This document shows positions 47,901 through 55,430 of a stretch of 64,000 bases of DNA, piece after piece. A model generated the notes under the pieces. The model did not search any database, was not told the DNA's origin, and was given only the letters and a program-made list of their open reading frames with translations. Positions within the stretch are counted from its first letter, which is position 1; each line of letters opens with the position of its first letter. The stretch comes from Actinomadura sp. K4S16. Its GTDB lineage: Bacteria > Actinomycetota > Actinomycetes > Streptosporangiales > Streptosporangiaceae. Made by a program: the position numbers and the translations under genes. Location: the NCBI RefSeq assembly GCF_008327685.1, contig NZ_BDDE01000011.1:794774-858773 (forward strand), given 5' to 3'.

Positions 47901-48350
47901 GGCGCGCAGCATCGGGTGCCGCCTCGCCAGCGCGCCCACGGCCGACTCGAAGCGGGACGGGTCGATCGGGCGCCCGTCCAGCTCGACGTACAGGTGGGCG
48001 GCGACGGAGCCGAGCTCCTGGCCGGAGTCGCGGCCGATCCAGTACGCGTGCTGCATGAGCCCGAGCGGGAAGGGGCCGTCCGGTTCGACGGCGTCCGCGC
48101 CGACGTCCGGGAGGGGTCCCGCCGCCGCCTCGACCTGGCCCTTGTCGGCGAGCAGGTCCCACCACCCGGCGAGCGTCGGACGTCCGGCCAGCTCGGCGAA
48201 GCGGATCTCGATGCCGCGGCGCCGGAGCCGGCCGGTGAGCTGCATGAGCCGGATCGAGTCCATGCCCAGCTCGATGAGGTTGTCGTCCGCCTCCGCGCGC
48301 TCGCCCAGCACCTCGGCCAGCGCGGCGTGGAGCTCATCCCAGGTCAGCAC
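44988..48350 (-). CDS. Siderophore NRPS, ArCP-Cy-A-PCP (aryl-azoline-forming)
   Basis: 1120 residues, domain order as in MbtB/PchE-type starters. The aryl carrier domain (1-75) has the phosphopantetheine Ser32 in LIELGMDSIRLMQL. The cyclisation domain (90-510) carries DMVAADAMS, the DxxxxDxxS motif that replaces HHxxxDG. The A domain (~525-990) reads DLFNLGLIHK, close to azoline-type Cys/Ser/Thr codes but without the Ser301/Trp331 of clear Cys domains, so Ser or Thr is preferred. The PCP Ser is in FFALGGDSVLAT (~1047). It joins salicylate to the amino acid and cyclises to hydroxyphenyl-oxazoline (or thiazoline). GTG 48350 has AAGGGAG in front. It passes its product to C1 of the 4015-residue NRPS. 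Confidence 0.92.
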   Translation of the reverse strand: MLTWDELHAALAEVLGERAEADDNLIELGMDSIRLMQLTGRLRRRGIEIRFAELAGRPTLAGWWDLLADKGQVEAAAGPLPDVGADAVEPDGPFPLGLMQHAYWIGRDSGQELGSVAAHLYVELDGRPIDPSRFESAVGALARRHPMLRAAVRDDGTQRILPERPGPLVTVHDLRSSDDPGAELERVRDEMSRQRLPIEDGRVFDARLSLLPGGAARLHLDVDMVAADAMSYRVMLADLAALYEGEALAPIRYGYARYLADDPRAEARAADRRWWADRLAGLPGPPELPVVPEPGDRVERRHHWLPPADKDRFIARAHAEGVTPAMALAAVFAEVIGAWSAAPRFLLNLPLFHREPVHPDVDKVVGDFTGSVLLEADLTEDLPFVARARALQANLHTAGAHGDYSGLEVLRDLSRLRGEQVLAPIVYTSALNLGELFGDRVRELFGEPAWIISQGPQVLLDAQVTEVSGGLLLNWDVRLPAFPDGVAEAMFGAYTAAITRLAAPGADWDAPLGIAAPPAQLRVRHRLNATPAPPQRTLTEGFFAHAARRRGAPALHWGDDGTMTYGELADRALRIASALAAEGVRPGDRVSIELPKGPDQAAAALGVLAAGAAYVPIGPEQPDARRARIRAGARVAASLTPGRVAGREPPAAPVAARPDQVAYVLFTSGSTGEPKGVEVSHGAAMNTIGDLVERFAIGEDDATFAVSALDFDLSVFDLFAAWHAGGAVVLPDEDERRDAARWGELLRRWSVTVLNCVPSVLEMLLSAGPAESLRLVLLGGDWVGTHLPGLLRERAPGCRFAALGGTTETAIHSTVQEVPGEVPADWHAVPYGVPLRGVACRVVDVLGRDRPDRVAGELWIGGAGVADGYAGDPDRTADRFVVHEGVRWYRTGDLARYRPDGTIEFLGRRDHQVKVRGFRIELGEVEAALRDHPAVERAAALLAGGRLAAAVAAPAGTDRDAVLARVRDLLPPHMVPELLVRVDDLPLTANGKVDREALTALASAEAGEAAADHAEPETALEKVLARIVAEVLGRERVGADADFFALGGDSVLATTVLARLREALDTTALPVRVLFAERTVARICRRFTELEETPGRLEAVAAIWLEVEAMTEEELTARLG

Positions 48351-48365
48351 GGAACTCCCTTCAAA

Positions 48366-48384
48366 TTAGGTAAGGCTAACCTAA
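48366..48384 (-). promoter_or_regulatory. Iron box for the ArCP-Cy NRPS gene
   Basis: TTAGGTAAGGCTAACCTAA, 18/19 to consensus, 15 bp upstream of the NRPS start. The FecCD permease gene ends 19 bases further upstream. Confidence 0.9.
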
Positions 48385-48402
48385 TTAAATGGGATCTCTC
48401 CG

Positions 48403-49419
48403 TCAACGCCGGCCGGCGGAGGCCAGCAGCCAGGCCAGGTAGCCCCCGCCGAGGACGCCGGTGACGACGCCGACCGGCACCGCGACCGGCAGGTGCAGCG
48501 CGACCAGGTCCGCGCTCGCGAGCAGCGCCGCCCCGGTCAGCGCGGCGGGCAGCAGCTGCGCGCCGGGCCGCCGCGTCAGCCGCCGGGTGAGCTGCGGCGC
48601 GGCGAGCGCCACGAACGGGACGGGCCCGGCCGCCGCGGTCGCCGCCGCGACGAGGCCCACCCCGGCGACGGTCAGCAGCGCCCGGGTCCGCTGGACGGGC
48701 ACGCCGAGCGCCCGCGCGGCGTCGTCGCCGAGCTCCCCCATGCCGAGCGGCCGGGCCAGGAGGAGCGCCGCGGGGACGAGCACCGCCAGCGCGAGCGCGA
48801 GCGGGACGGCCTGGTCCCAGTCGCGCCCGTTCAGGCTGCCGGTCAGCCAGAACGCGGCCTCGTACGCCTCGCGCAGTTCGGCGCGGGTGATGAGGTAGGA
48901 GTTGAGCGCCTCCAGCATCGCCGCCGCCGCGACGCCGATCAGCACCAGCCGCATGCCGTGCACGCCGGTCCCCCGGCGGTAGGCGGCCAGGTACACCGCC
49001 AGCGCGGTCAGCACCGCGCCCGCGACCGAGCTGGCGGCGATCGCGAAGGCGCCGCCGCCGAACACCAGGATCTGCAGCAGCGCGCCAGTGGCCGAGCCGG
49101 TGGTGAAGCCGATGAGGTCGGGGCTGCCGAGCGGGTTGCGGGAGATGCTCTGGAAGACCGCTCCGGCGAGGCCCAGCGCGAGGCCGGCGAGCAGGCCGGT
49201 GACGGCGCGCGGCAGGCGCAGGGTCGTCACGATGAACGCGGTGGCCCGGTCGCCCTCGCCGAGGAGGACGCGCACCACGTCCGGCGGCGCGATGGGGAAC
49301 TCCCCCGAGCCGACGACGAGAACGGCGGCGCAGACCGCGACCGCCGCGACGACCCCGCATACCGCCGCCGTCCGCGGCTCCCAGCGCAGCGACATCCCGC
49401 CCGCACGCACGACCCTCAC
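48403..49419 (-). CDS. Ferric-siderophore ABC transporter permease (FecCD family), second subunit
   Basis: 338 residues with about nine to ten membrane helices and FecCD motifs: LRLPRAVTGLLAGLALGLAG, QSISRNPLGSPDLIGFTTGS, and ALGVPVQRTRALLTVAGVG with AAGPVPFVALAAPQLTRRL. GTG 49419 overlaps the TGA of the first permease gene (GTGA); ATG 49395 is eight codons later and also possible. It forms the channel with the gene-49416 product for uptake of the cluster's ferric siderophore. The importer ATPase that normally follows is absent; the next gene is the NRPS. Confidence 0.92.
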   Translation of the reverse strand: MRVVRAGGMSLRWEPRTAAVCGVVAAVAVCAAVLVVGSGEFPIAPPDVVRVLLGEGDRATAFIVTTLRLPRAVTGLLAGLALGLAGAVFQSISRNPLGSPDLIGFTTGSATGALLQILVFGGGAFAIAASSVAGAVLTALAVYLAAYRRGTGVHGMRLVLIGVAAAAMLEALNSYLITRAELREAYEAAFWLTGSLNGRDWDQAVPLALALAVLVPAALLLARPLGMGELGDDAARALGVPVQRTRALLTVAGVGLVAAATAAAGPVPFVALAAPQLTRRLTRRPGAQLLPAALTGAALLASADLVALHLPVAVPVGVVTGVLGGGYLAWLLASAGRR

Positions 49420-50465
49420 AGCTCGCGCGTCCTTCCCCTCCGTACCATCACCGCGAACAGCGGCGCTCCGAGGAACGCGGTGACGATGCCGGTCTCCAGC
49501 TCTCCCGGCGCGACGACGCGGCCGATGATGTCCGCGCCGAGCAGTAGGACGGGCGCGAGCAGCAGCGAGCAGGGCAGGACGAGCCGCTGGTCCGGGCCGA
49601 CCGCCGTCCGGACGGCGAACGGGACGGCCAGCCCGAGGAACGCGATCGGCCCGGCCGCCGCCGTCGCGGCGCCGCACAGCAGCACCACCGCGAGCGCCGC
49701 GAGCGCCCGGGTCCTGCCGGGACGGGAGCCGAGGGCGCGGCCCGCGTCGTCGCCCAGGCCGAGGGCGTTCAGCGGGCGGGCGAGCGCCAGCGCGAGCACC
49801 GTCCCCGCCAGGACGAACGGCAGGACGCGCAGGAGGACCTGCACGTCGCGGCCGCCGAGGGTGCCGACCTGCCAGAACCGGAAGCCGCCGAAGGTGTGCG
49901 GGGTGAACAGCATGACCCCGGCCGTCATCGCGCCGAAGACGGCGTTGACGGCGGCCCCGGCGAGCACGAGCCGCGCGGGCGACGCGCCGCCGCGCCCCCG
50001 GGCGCCGATCACGTAGACGAGGCCCGCCGCGCCCGCCGCGCCCGCGAACGCCGCCCACACGTAGACGAGCACGTCGTCCGCGCGGAACGCGCCGATGACG
50101 AGGACGACCGCGAGGGCCGCGCCGCCGTTCACGCCGAGCAGGCCCGGCTCGGCGAGCGGGTTGCGGGTGAGCGCCTGCATCACCGCGCCCGCCAGCCCGA
50201 GCGCCATGCCGACGGCGACGCCGAGCAGGGTGCGGGGCAGCCGCAGCTCATGGACGATCAGTTGCGCCCGGGAGCCGCCGTCCGGGGAGAACACGCCGGG
50301 GAGCACGTCGGCGAGCGGGACGTGCCCGGCGCCGATCGCGAGGCTCGCCCCGACCGTCACCGGCAGCGCCGCCGCGAGCAGGACCGTCCACCACAGGCGC
50401 ACGCCGCGCGCCCGGCCCCGCCGTTGCGGACTTCTCGGCGGGCGTCGCAGCACGGAGGGCGGCAC
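49416..50465 (-). CDS. Ferric-siderophore ABC transporter permease (FecCD family), first subunit
   Basis: 349 residues. FecCD-type sequence: ELRLPRTLLGVAVGMALGLAG, MQALTRNPLAEPGLLGVNGG, ALGLGDDAGRALGSRPGRTR and AAAGPIAFLGLAVPFAVR. The Arg/Pro-rich first ~20 residues precede the first helix. It is transcribed from the iron box at 50470-50488, right next to GTG 50465, and coupled to the second permease gene. It works with the binding lipoprotein at 11-12 kb; the ATPase must be encoded elsewhere. Confidence 0.92.
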   Translation of the reverse strand: MPPSVLRRPPRSPQRRGRARGVRLWWTVLLAAALPVTVGASLAIGAGHVPLADVLPGVFSPDGGSRAQLIVHELRLPRTLLGVAVGMALGLAGAVMQALTRNPLAEPGLLGVNGGAALAVVLVIGAFRADDVLVYVWAAFAGAAGAAGLVYVIGARGRGGASPARLVLAGAAVNAVFGAMTAGVMLFTPHTFGGFRFWQVGTLGGRDVQVLLRVLPFVLAGTVLALALARPLNALGLGDDAGRALGSRPGRTRALAALAVVLLCGAATAAAGPIAFLGLAVPFAVRTAVGPDQRLVLPCSLLLAPVLLLGADIIGRVVAPGELETGIVTAFLGAPLFAVMVRRGRTREL

Positions 50466-50469
50466 GAGG

Positions 50470-50488
50470 TAAGGCTAGCCTAAGCTAA
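50470..50488 (-). promoter_or_regulatory. Iron box for the FecCD permease operon
   Basis: TAAGGCTAGCCTAAGCTAA, 16/19 to consensus, four bases upstream of the first permease start. It is the sixth iron box of the window. Confidence 0.82.
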
Positions 50489-50530
50489 CTCGCCTCTCAA
50501 TGCCCCCTCCGCCTCCCTCGACGCCAATCA

Positions 50531-50561
50531 CAATATGCGTGTATGGTATACATGAATATTG
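50531..50561. promoter_or_regulatory. Nested 31-bp operator dyad of the TetR-ABC exporter operon
   Basis: Two nested inverted repeats share the centre 50546: TGTAT-GGT-ATACA (50540-50552) and CAATAT/ATATTG (50531-50536 and 50556-50561). The region is strikingly AT-rich and lies 31 bp upstream of the TetR start. The size and symmetry fit binding of two TetR dimers or one extended site. Confidence 0.72.
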
Positions 50562-50592
50562 GAACTTGAACACTTGTATTGGAGGTGTGCGG

Positions 50593-51267
50593 ATGGCGAG
50601 GACCGGCCGGGACGGCGGCCCGGCGCCGGAGGACCTGACGGCGCGGGCCCGGATCCGGGACGCGGCGCTGCTGCAGTTCGCCGAGCACGGCATGAAGGGC
50701 GCGACGTTCCGCGGGATCGCCGAGACCGCGGGCGTCTCGGTGGGGCTCGTCCAGCACCACTTCGGATCGAAGGAGGAGTTGCGCGAGGCATGCGACGCCT
50801 ACGCGCTCGACATGGTCCGCGAGCTCAGCTCGACGTCCGGCGGCGAGGCGATGGCGGACCCCGCGTTCGTGGCCGCGACCGTCCAGGCGGACCTGCCCGT
50901 GCGGCGCTACCTGGCCCGCGCGCTCGTCGACGGCTCGGAGGCGGCGAGCCGGATGTTCGACGACCTGGTCGCCACGACCGAGCGGTACTTCGCGGACCCG
51001 CCGCCGGGCGTCGCAACGCCCACCACCCGCGACGTGCGCGCCTACTCCGCCGCCGTCGTCGCGATGACGACCGGGATGGAGGTGCTGCACCAGCACCTCA
51101 CCCGGGTCCTCGGCGCCGACACCTTCACCCCCGAGGGATCGGTGCGGCTGCGCCGCGCGGTCCTGGAGATCTTCGACGACCGGCTGCTCGACCCGGAGTT
51201 CGCCGCGCGCGCCCACGCGGCGATGGACCGGTACGAGGCCGGCCTCAAGGGAGACGACGATGAATGA
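50593..51267 (+). CDS. TetR family regulator of the ABC exporter
   Basis: 224 residues. The HTH (about 20-65) contains [21 protein letters not shown] followed by SKEEL, quoted in blocks: [15 protein letters not shown] and [12 protein letters not shown]. The C-terminal domain is a generic drug-binding TetR domain. ATG 50593 was chosen because GGAGGTG lies five bases upstream; the longer frame begins inside the operator. The gene overlaps the ATPase gene by 8 bases, so regulator, ATPase and permease form one autoregulated operon. The inducer is unknown. Confidence 0.88.
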   Translation: MARTGRDGGPAPEDLTARARIRDAALLQFAEHGMKGATFRGIAETAGVSVGLVQHHFGSKEELREACDAYALDMVRELSSTSGGEAMADPAFVAATVQADLPVRRYLARALVDGSEAASRMFDDLVATTERYFADPPPGVATPTTRDVRAYSAAVVAMTTGMEVLHQHLTRVLGADTFTPEGSVRLRRAVLEIFDDRLLDPEFAARAHAAMDRYEAGLKGDDDE

Positions 51268-52162
51268 CGTGGTCCGGGCCGACGGCCTGGTCAAGACGTT
51301 CGGCCGGACGCGCGCGCTCGACGGCCTCGACCTGCGCGTGGCGCCCGGAGAGGTGCACGGGTTCCTCGGCCCGAACGGCGCCGGGAAGTCCACGACCATC
51401 CGCGTCCTGCTCGGCCTGATGCGCGCCGACTCCGGCGCCGCGAGCCTGCTCGGCGGCGACCCCTGGCGCGACGCCACCGCCCTGCACCGCCGCATCGCCT
51501 ACGTCCCGGGCGACGTCACGCTGTGGCCGAACCTGTCCGGCGGCGAGGTCATCGACCTGCTCGGGCGGCTGCGCGGCGGGCTCGACGGGGGCCGGCGCGA
51601 CGAGCTGCTCGACCGCTTCGAGCTCGACCCGAAGAAGAAGGGCCGCGCCTACTCCAAGGGCAACCGGCAGAAGGTCGCCCTCGTCGCGGCGTTCGCGTCC
51701 GACGCGGAACTCCTCATCCTTGACGAGCCGACCTCCGGTCTCGACCCGCTCATGGAGGAGGTCTTCCAGGAGTGCGTGCGGGACGAGAAGCGCGCCGGGC
51801 GCACCGTCCTGCTGTCGAGCCACATCCTCAGCGAGGTGGAGGCGCTCTGCGACCGCGTCACCATCATCCGCAAGGGCAGGACGGCCGAGACCGGGACGCT
51901 CGACGAGCTGCGGCACCTGACCCGAACGTCCATCCGCGCCGAGCTCGCCGGCGCGCCGGACGGCGTCCCGCTGCCGGGGGCGCACGACGTCCGCATCGAC
52001 GGCACCACCATCGAGTTCCAGGTCGACGCCTCCGAGCTGGACGCCGCGCTCAAGGAGCTCACCCGGATCGGCGTCCGGACCCTCACGAGCCGGCCGCCCA
52101 CGCTCGAGGAGCTGTTCCTGCGCCACTACGAGGACGACCTCGCCCGGGGGGCCGCGTCATGA
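51260..52162 (+). CDS. ABC-2 type exporter ATP-binding protein
   Basis: 300 residues. Walker [10 protein letters not shown], Walker [15 protein letters not shown], the H-loop in [13 protein letters not shown], and a signature altered to [15 protein letters not shown], as in the DrrA/TipC-like exporter ATPases that have SKGxRQK. The last ~85 residues are the regulatory tail common in drug exporters. It overlaps the TetR gene (8 bp) and the permease gene (ATGA). It is an exporter ATPase and should not be counted as the missing siderophore importer ATPase. Confidence 0.92.
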   Translation: MNDVVRADGLVKTFGRTRALDGLDLRVAPGEVHGFLGPNGAGKSTTIRVLLGLMRADSGAASLLGGDPWRDATALHRRIAYVPGDVTLWPNLSGGEVIDLLGRLRGGLDGGRRDELLDRFELDPKKKGRAYSKGNRQKVALVAAFASDAELLILDEPTSGLDPLMEEVFQECVRDEKRAGRTVLLSSHILSEVEALCDRVTIIRKGRTAETGTLDELRHLTRTSIRAELAGAPDGVPLPGAHDVRIDGTTIEFQVDASELDAALKELTRIGVRTLTSRPPTLEELFLRHYEDDLARGAAS

Positions 52163-53796
52163 CCGCCACGACCCTGCGCGCCCCCGCGCGCGCCGCCGGC
52201 CGCGGCGGCGGGCTCACCGGCGCCGGCATGCTGCTGAAGATCTGGCTGCGCCGCGACCGCGTCATGATGCCGGCCTGGATCTACGCGCTGACCGCGCTCG
52301 TCGCGAGCACCGTCTACAGCTTCAAGCACGAGTACGGCACGGCGGCCGCACGCGAGACCTTCGCGCGCGGCATCGGCGACAACCCCTCCACGCGGATCCT
52401 CTACGGGCCGGTCCTGAACGACGGCAGCGTCGCGGGGCTCAGCGCATGGCGGGTCGGCGCGACCGGCGCCGCGGTCACCGCGGTCATGTGCGTCCTGCTG
52501 GTCATCCGGCACACGCGCGCGGAGGAGGAGGCCGGCCGGCTGGAGCTCGTCGGCGCCGCCGCCGTCGGACGCCGCGCGCCGCTCACGGCGGCGCTCCTGA
52601 CCGCCGTGACCGCCGCCGGCACCCTGGCGGCCGCGGTCGCGCTCGTCATGGTCCTGTTCGGACTGCCGGCGGCCGGTGCGGTCGCGTTCGGCCTGTCCTG
52701 GTTCGGCGCCGGGCTGGTGTTCTCCGGGGTCGCGGCGCTCACCGCCCAGCTCGCCGAGACGTCCCGGCTGGCGAACGGCCTGGCGTTCGCCGTCCTCGGC
52801 GCGGCCTACCTGCTGCGCGGCGCAGCCGACGCGGGCTCGGCGCACTGGCTGTCGTGGCTGTCGCCGATCGGCTGGGCGCAGCGCCTGCGCCCGTGCGCGG
52901 GAGAGCAGTGGGCCGTGCTCCTGCTGCCCCTCCTGGCGTTCGCGGTGCTGGTCGCCGCCGCCTACCTGCTGACCGAGCGGCGCGACCTCGGCGCCGGGAT
53001 CCTCGCCCCCTCCCTCGGCCCCGCGCACGCCCCGCCGTCCCTGCGCGGCCCGCTCGCCCTGTGGTGGCGGCTGCAGCGCGGGTCGGTGCTCGGCTGGTCC
53101 GCCGGAGTCCTCGTGTACGGGCTGGCCATCGGCGGCGTCGCGGACGGCGTCGGCGACCTGGTCAACGGCAGCGACGCCGTGCTGGACGACATCCGCAAGA
53201 TGGGCGGGCAGCAGGACATCGCGGACGCGTTCCTCGCCACGGCGATGGGCCTCATGGCGCTGTTCACCGCCGCCTTCGCGGTGCAGAGCGTCCTGCGGCT
53301 GCGCGCGGAGGAGAGCGCCGGGCGCCTGGAGCCCGTCCTCGCCACCGCCGTCGGCCGCACCCGCTGGGCCCTCGCCGGGCTGGCCGGCACCGTCGCGGGG
53401 ACGGTGGTCATGCTCGCCGCCACCGGCCTGGCCGTGGGCCTGGTCCACGGAGTCCGGTCGGGCGACCTGGCGGGCCAGCTCCCGCGCCAGATCGGCGCGG
53501 CGCTCGCCCAGCTCCCCGCGGTCTGGGTCGTCGCCGCCGCGGCGGTGCTGCTGTTCGGGGCGCTTCCCCGCGCGACGTCCGCCGCCTGGGGCGTCCTCAC
53601 CGTCTTCCTGCTCCTCGGGCAGGTGGGGCCGCTGCTGGGCCTCCCGCAGGCGGTCATGGACCTGTCCCCGTTCACCCACACCCCGAAGCTGCCCGGCGGC
53701 GACCCCGACCCGCTCCCCCTCGCCGGGCTCACCGCGGTGTCGGCCGCCCTGGCGGCGGCCGGACTGGCCGCCTTCCGCCGCCGCGACGTCACCTGA
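52159..53796 (+). CDS. ABC-2 type exporter permease (TipC-like, duplicated)
   Basis: 545 residues, about twelve membrane helices in two similar halves. Each half has the EE(A/S)GRLE motif before a helix: [20 protein letters not shown] and [21 protein letters not shown], a sign of internal duplication. ATG 52159 overlaps the ATPase stop. Such exporters confer resistance to antibiotics or export peptides in actinomycetes. The substrate may be the siderophore or a toxic compound, but no iron box is present, so a separate role is more likely. Confidence 0.9.
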   Translation: MTATTLRAPARAAGRGGGLTGAGMLLKIWLRRDRVMMPAWIYALTALVASTVYSFKHEYGTAAARETFARGIGDNPSTRILYGPVLNDGSVAGLSAWRVGATGAAVTAVMCVLLVIRHTRAEEEAGRLELVGAAAVGRRAPLTAALLTAVTAAGTLAAAVALVMVLFGLPAAGAVAFGLSWFGAGLVFSGVAALTAQLAETSRLANGLAFAVLGAAYLLRGAADAGSAHWLSWLSPIGWAQRLRPCAGEQWAVLLLPLLAFAVLVAAAYLLTERRDLGAGILAPSLGPAHAPPSLRGPLALWWRLQRGSVLGWSAGVLVYGLAIGGVADGVGDLVNGSDAVLDDIRKMGGQQDIADAFLATAMGLMALFTAAFAVQSVLRLRAEESAGRLEPVLATAVGRTRWALAGLAGTVAGTVVMLAATGLAVGLVHGVRSGDLAGQLPRQIGAALAQLPAVWVVAAAAVLLFGALPRATSAAWGVLTVFLLLGQVGPLLGLPQAVMDLSPFTHTPKLPGGDPDPLPLAGLTAVSAALAAAGLAAFRRRDVT

Positions 53797-53810
53797 TCCC
53801 GGCGGTCGGC

Positions 53811-53848
53811 GGTTCCCGGGCGGGCCCCGGCAGGCCCGCCCGGTAACC
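53811..53848 (+). terminator. Terminator of the ABC exporter operon
   Basis: The perfect 11-bp stem CCGGGCGGGCC/GGCCCGCCCGG with a 6-base loop (53816-53843) is extended by GGTT/AACC, 15 bases after the permease stop. Confidence 0.8.
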
Positions 53849-53908
53849 CCGCATGACCTCCCCTTTCATGGGTACTCCGCAGTCTTGCGACTACGGAAGG
53901 TGATCACT

Positions 53909-54304
53909 ATGCCCCTTGGCCCCGGCGACACGCCGGAGGGAACCCCCATCGACCCGTTGCGGATCCACAGCGACATCCGCGGCCCCTGCCTGCTGGTCGA
54001 GGCGGAGGGGGAGCTCACCCTCCTGACGTCCGACACGCTGCGCGAGCACGTCCTCGCCGACATGCGGGCCATGGGCGGCCCGCCGCTGGTGGTGCTGGAC
54101 GTCGGGCGGGTGAGCTTCTGCGACTCCTCGGGACTGAACGCGATGATCACGCTGTGGAAGGCCGCGCACGGGTCCGGGGGCGAACTCGTCCTGGCCCGCC
54201 CGGAGCGCCGGTTCCGCACGATCATCGAGCGCAGCGGCCTGGACCGGCACCTCATCGCCCACCGGACCCCCGAAGAGGCCCTCGCCGCCCTGTCCGCCCG
54301 CTGA
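53909..54304 (+). CDS. STAS-domain anti-sigma factor antagonist
   Basis: 131 residues. The single STAS domain (about 20-128) has the phosphorylatable serine in SFCDSSGLNAMITLW (DSSGLN motif) and an N-terminal GELTLLTSDTL strand-helix. ATG 53909 has GGAAGG eight bases upstream. Such proteins bind an anti-sigma kinase when dephosphorylated and release a sigma factor. No anti-sigma kinase is adjacent. The SpoIIE-type phosphatase at 7.4-8.5 kb is the only candidate partner in the window. Confidence 0.88.
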   Translation: MPLGPGDTPEGTPIDPLRIHSDIRGPCLLVEAEGELTLLTSDTLREHVLADMRAMGGPPLVVLDVGRVSFCDSSGLNAMITLWKAAHGSGGELVLARPERRFRTIIERSGLDRHLIAHRTPEEALAALSAR

Positions 54305-54357
54305 GCCCGCCCGTCCCCTCCCCGGGCCGGGCCCTTGCCGCAGGATCCATACGGTGA

Positions 54358-54741
54358 TATGAACCGGACGGCCCCGCCGCCTTCCGCGCCTACTTCGACG
54401 GCATGGTCCGGGACCGGCTCGAGCGCAACGCGACCGTCGAGCTGCTCAAGCGGCTCGACCGCGTGCCCCTGCCCCCGCCCGCGTCCTGGCCGCTCCCGAG
54501 GGCCGCGTGGACGGGGCTCGCGCTCCCCCCGACGCGGCTGCTGCGCGCGACGGGCATCGCGGCGCTCCCGCCCCTCCTGCGCGAACGCTTCGGCCTGCGC
54601 TGGACGGCGTTCGACCAGCGCCGTTTCGACCTCTTCGCGCGGGGCGTCCGCCTGGCCCACGCCGCCACGCCGGCCCCGCCGCACGGTTCCCCCGCCGCCG
54701 CCCGCGCCATACGCGCGGCCCGGCGGGCGCGCGGCGGCTAG
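54358..54741 (+). pseudogene. C-terminal remnant of an MpaB/DUF2236-family oxygenase
   Basis: Starting right after an in-frame TGA (54355-54357), the frame reads YEPDGPAAFRAYFDGMVRDR and continues through LERNATVELLKRLDRVPLPP to WTAFDQRRFDLFARG. This resembles the last ~120 residues of the ER-bound oxygenase MpaB/DUF2236 family. The haem-binding N-terminal two thirds are absent, and the upstream sequence is the STAS gene. An ORF from ATG 54403 (112 residues) exists but has no clear RBS. It is most likely a decayed gene fragment. Downstream lies a TetR gene that may once have regulated it. Confidence 0.65.
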
Positions 54742-54754
54742 AGTCGGCCGCACG

Positions 54755-55384
54755 ATGACGAGCGACGACGAACTCCTGCGGAGCCTGCTCACCGGCGGCC
54801 CGGAGAGCGAGCCGCAGACCGACCGCATCCTGGACGCCGCACTGCGGTCCTTCGAGACCTACGGTCCGCGCCGCACCACCATGGACGACGTCGCGCGCGA
54901 GTCCGGCCTCGGCCGCGCCACGATCTACCGCCGCTTCCCCACCAAGGGCGACCTCGTCACCGGCGTCCTGCTGCGGGAGGCGCGGCGCTTCTTCGCCGAG
55001 CTGGACGAGGCCGTCGCGGCGCTTCCCACCCTGGAGGAGCGCATAGTAGAAGGGTTCGCGGTGACCCTGCGGATCAGCCGCGAGCAGCGGCTCATGACCC
55101 GCCTCATGGTCGTCGAGCCCGAGCTGTTCCTCCCGCACGCCACGGTCAAGGCGGGCCCGCTGCTCGCCGCGGCCCGCGGCTACCTGGCCGGCCGGCTGCG
55201 CACCGCGCAGCGCCTCGGCGACGCACCGGCGGACGTCGACCCCGAGGTCGTCGCGGAGATCCTGGTCCGCCTCACGCACTCGCTCGTCCTCACCCCGGAC
55301 GGCCACATCCCCCTCGACGACACCGGCGCCCGCGCCTTCGCCCGCCGCTACCTCCTCCCGATCGTCCGCAACACCCCCTCCTGA
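54755..55384 (+). CDS. TetR family transcriptional regulator
   Basis: 209 residues. The HTH (about 28-75) has TTMDDVARESGLGRATIYRRF and PTKGDLV (blocks TTMDDVARESGLGRA, TIYRRFPTKGDLV). The C-terminal part is of the type found next to DUF2236/MpaB oxygenases and lipid genes. ATG 54755 lies 13 bases after the MpaB remnant. If the oxygenase fragment is the lost target, the regulator may be orphaned. Confidence 0.85.
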   Translation: MTSDDELLRSLLTGGPESEPQTDRILDAALRSFETYGPRRTTMDDVARESGLGRATIYRRFPTKGDLVTGVLLREARRFFAELDEAVAALPTLEERIVEGFAVTLRISREQRLMTRLMVVEPELFLPHATVKAGPLLAAARGYLAGRLRTAQRLGDAPADVDPEVVAEILVRLTHSLVLTPDGHIPLDDTGARAFARRYLLPIVRNTPS

Positions 55385-55392
55385 CCGCGCCG

Positions 55393-55430
55393 CGAGACCC
55401 GCGGGCGCCGGCAGGGCTCACGGGGTCTCG
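55393..55430. terminator. Bidirectional terminator
   Basis: CGAGACCC (55393-55400) and GGGTCTCG (55423-55430) flank a GC-rich 22-base loop between the convergent TetR and sensor kinase genes and include the kinase stop codon. Confidence 0.5.

Noticed and set aside
51260..52162. ATPase of the ferric-siderophore importer.
   Set aside because: It is coupled to an ABC-2 exporter permease under a TetR operator and has the exporter signature SKGNRQK. The FecC/D importer ATPase is not in the window.
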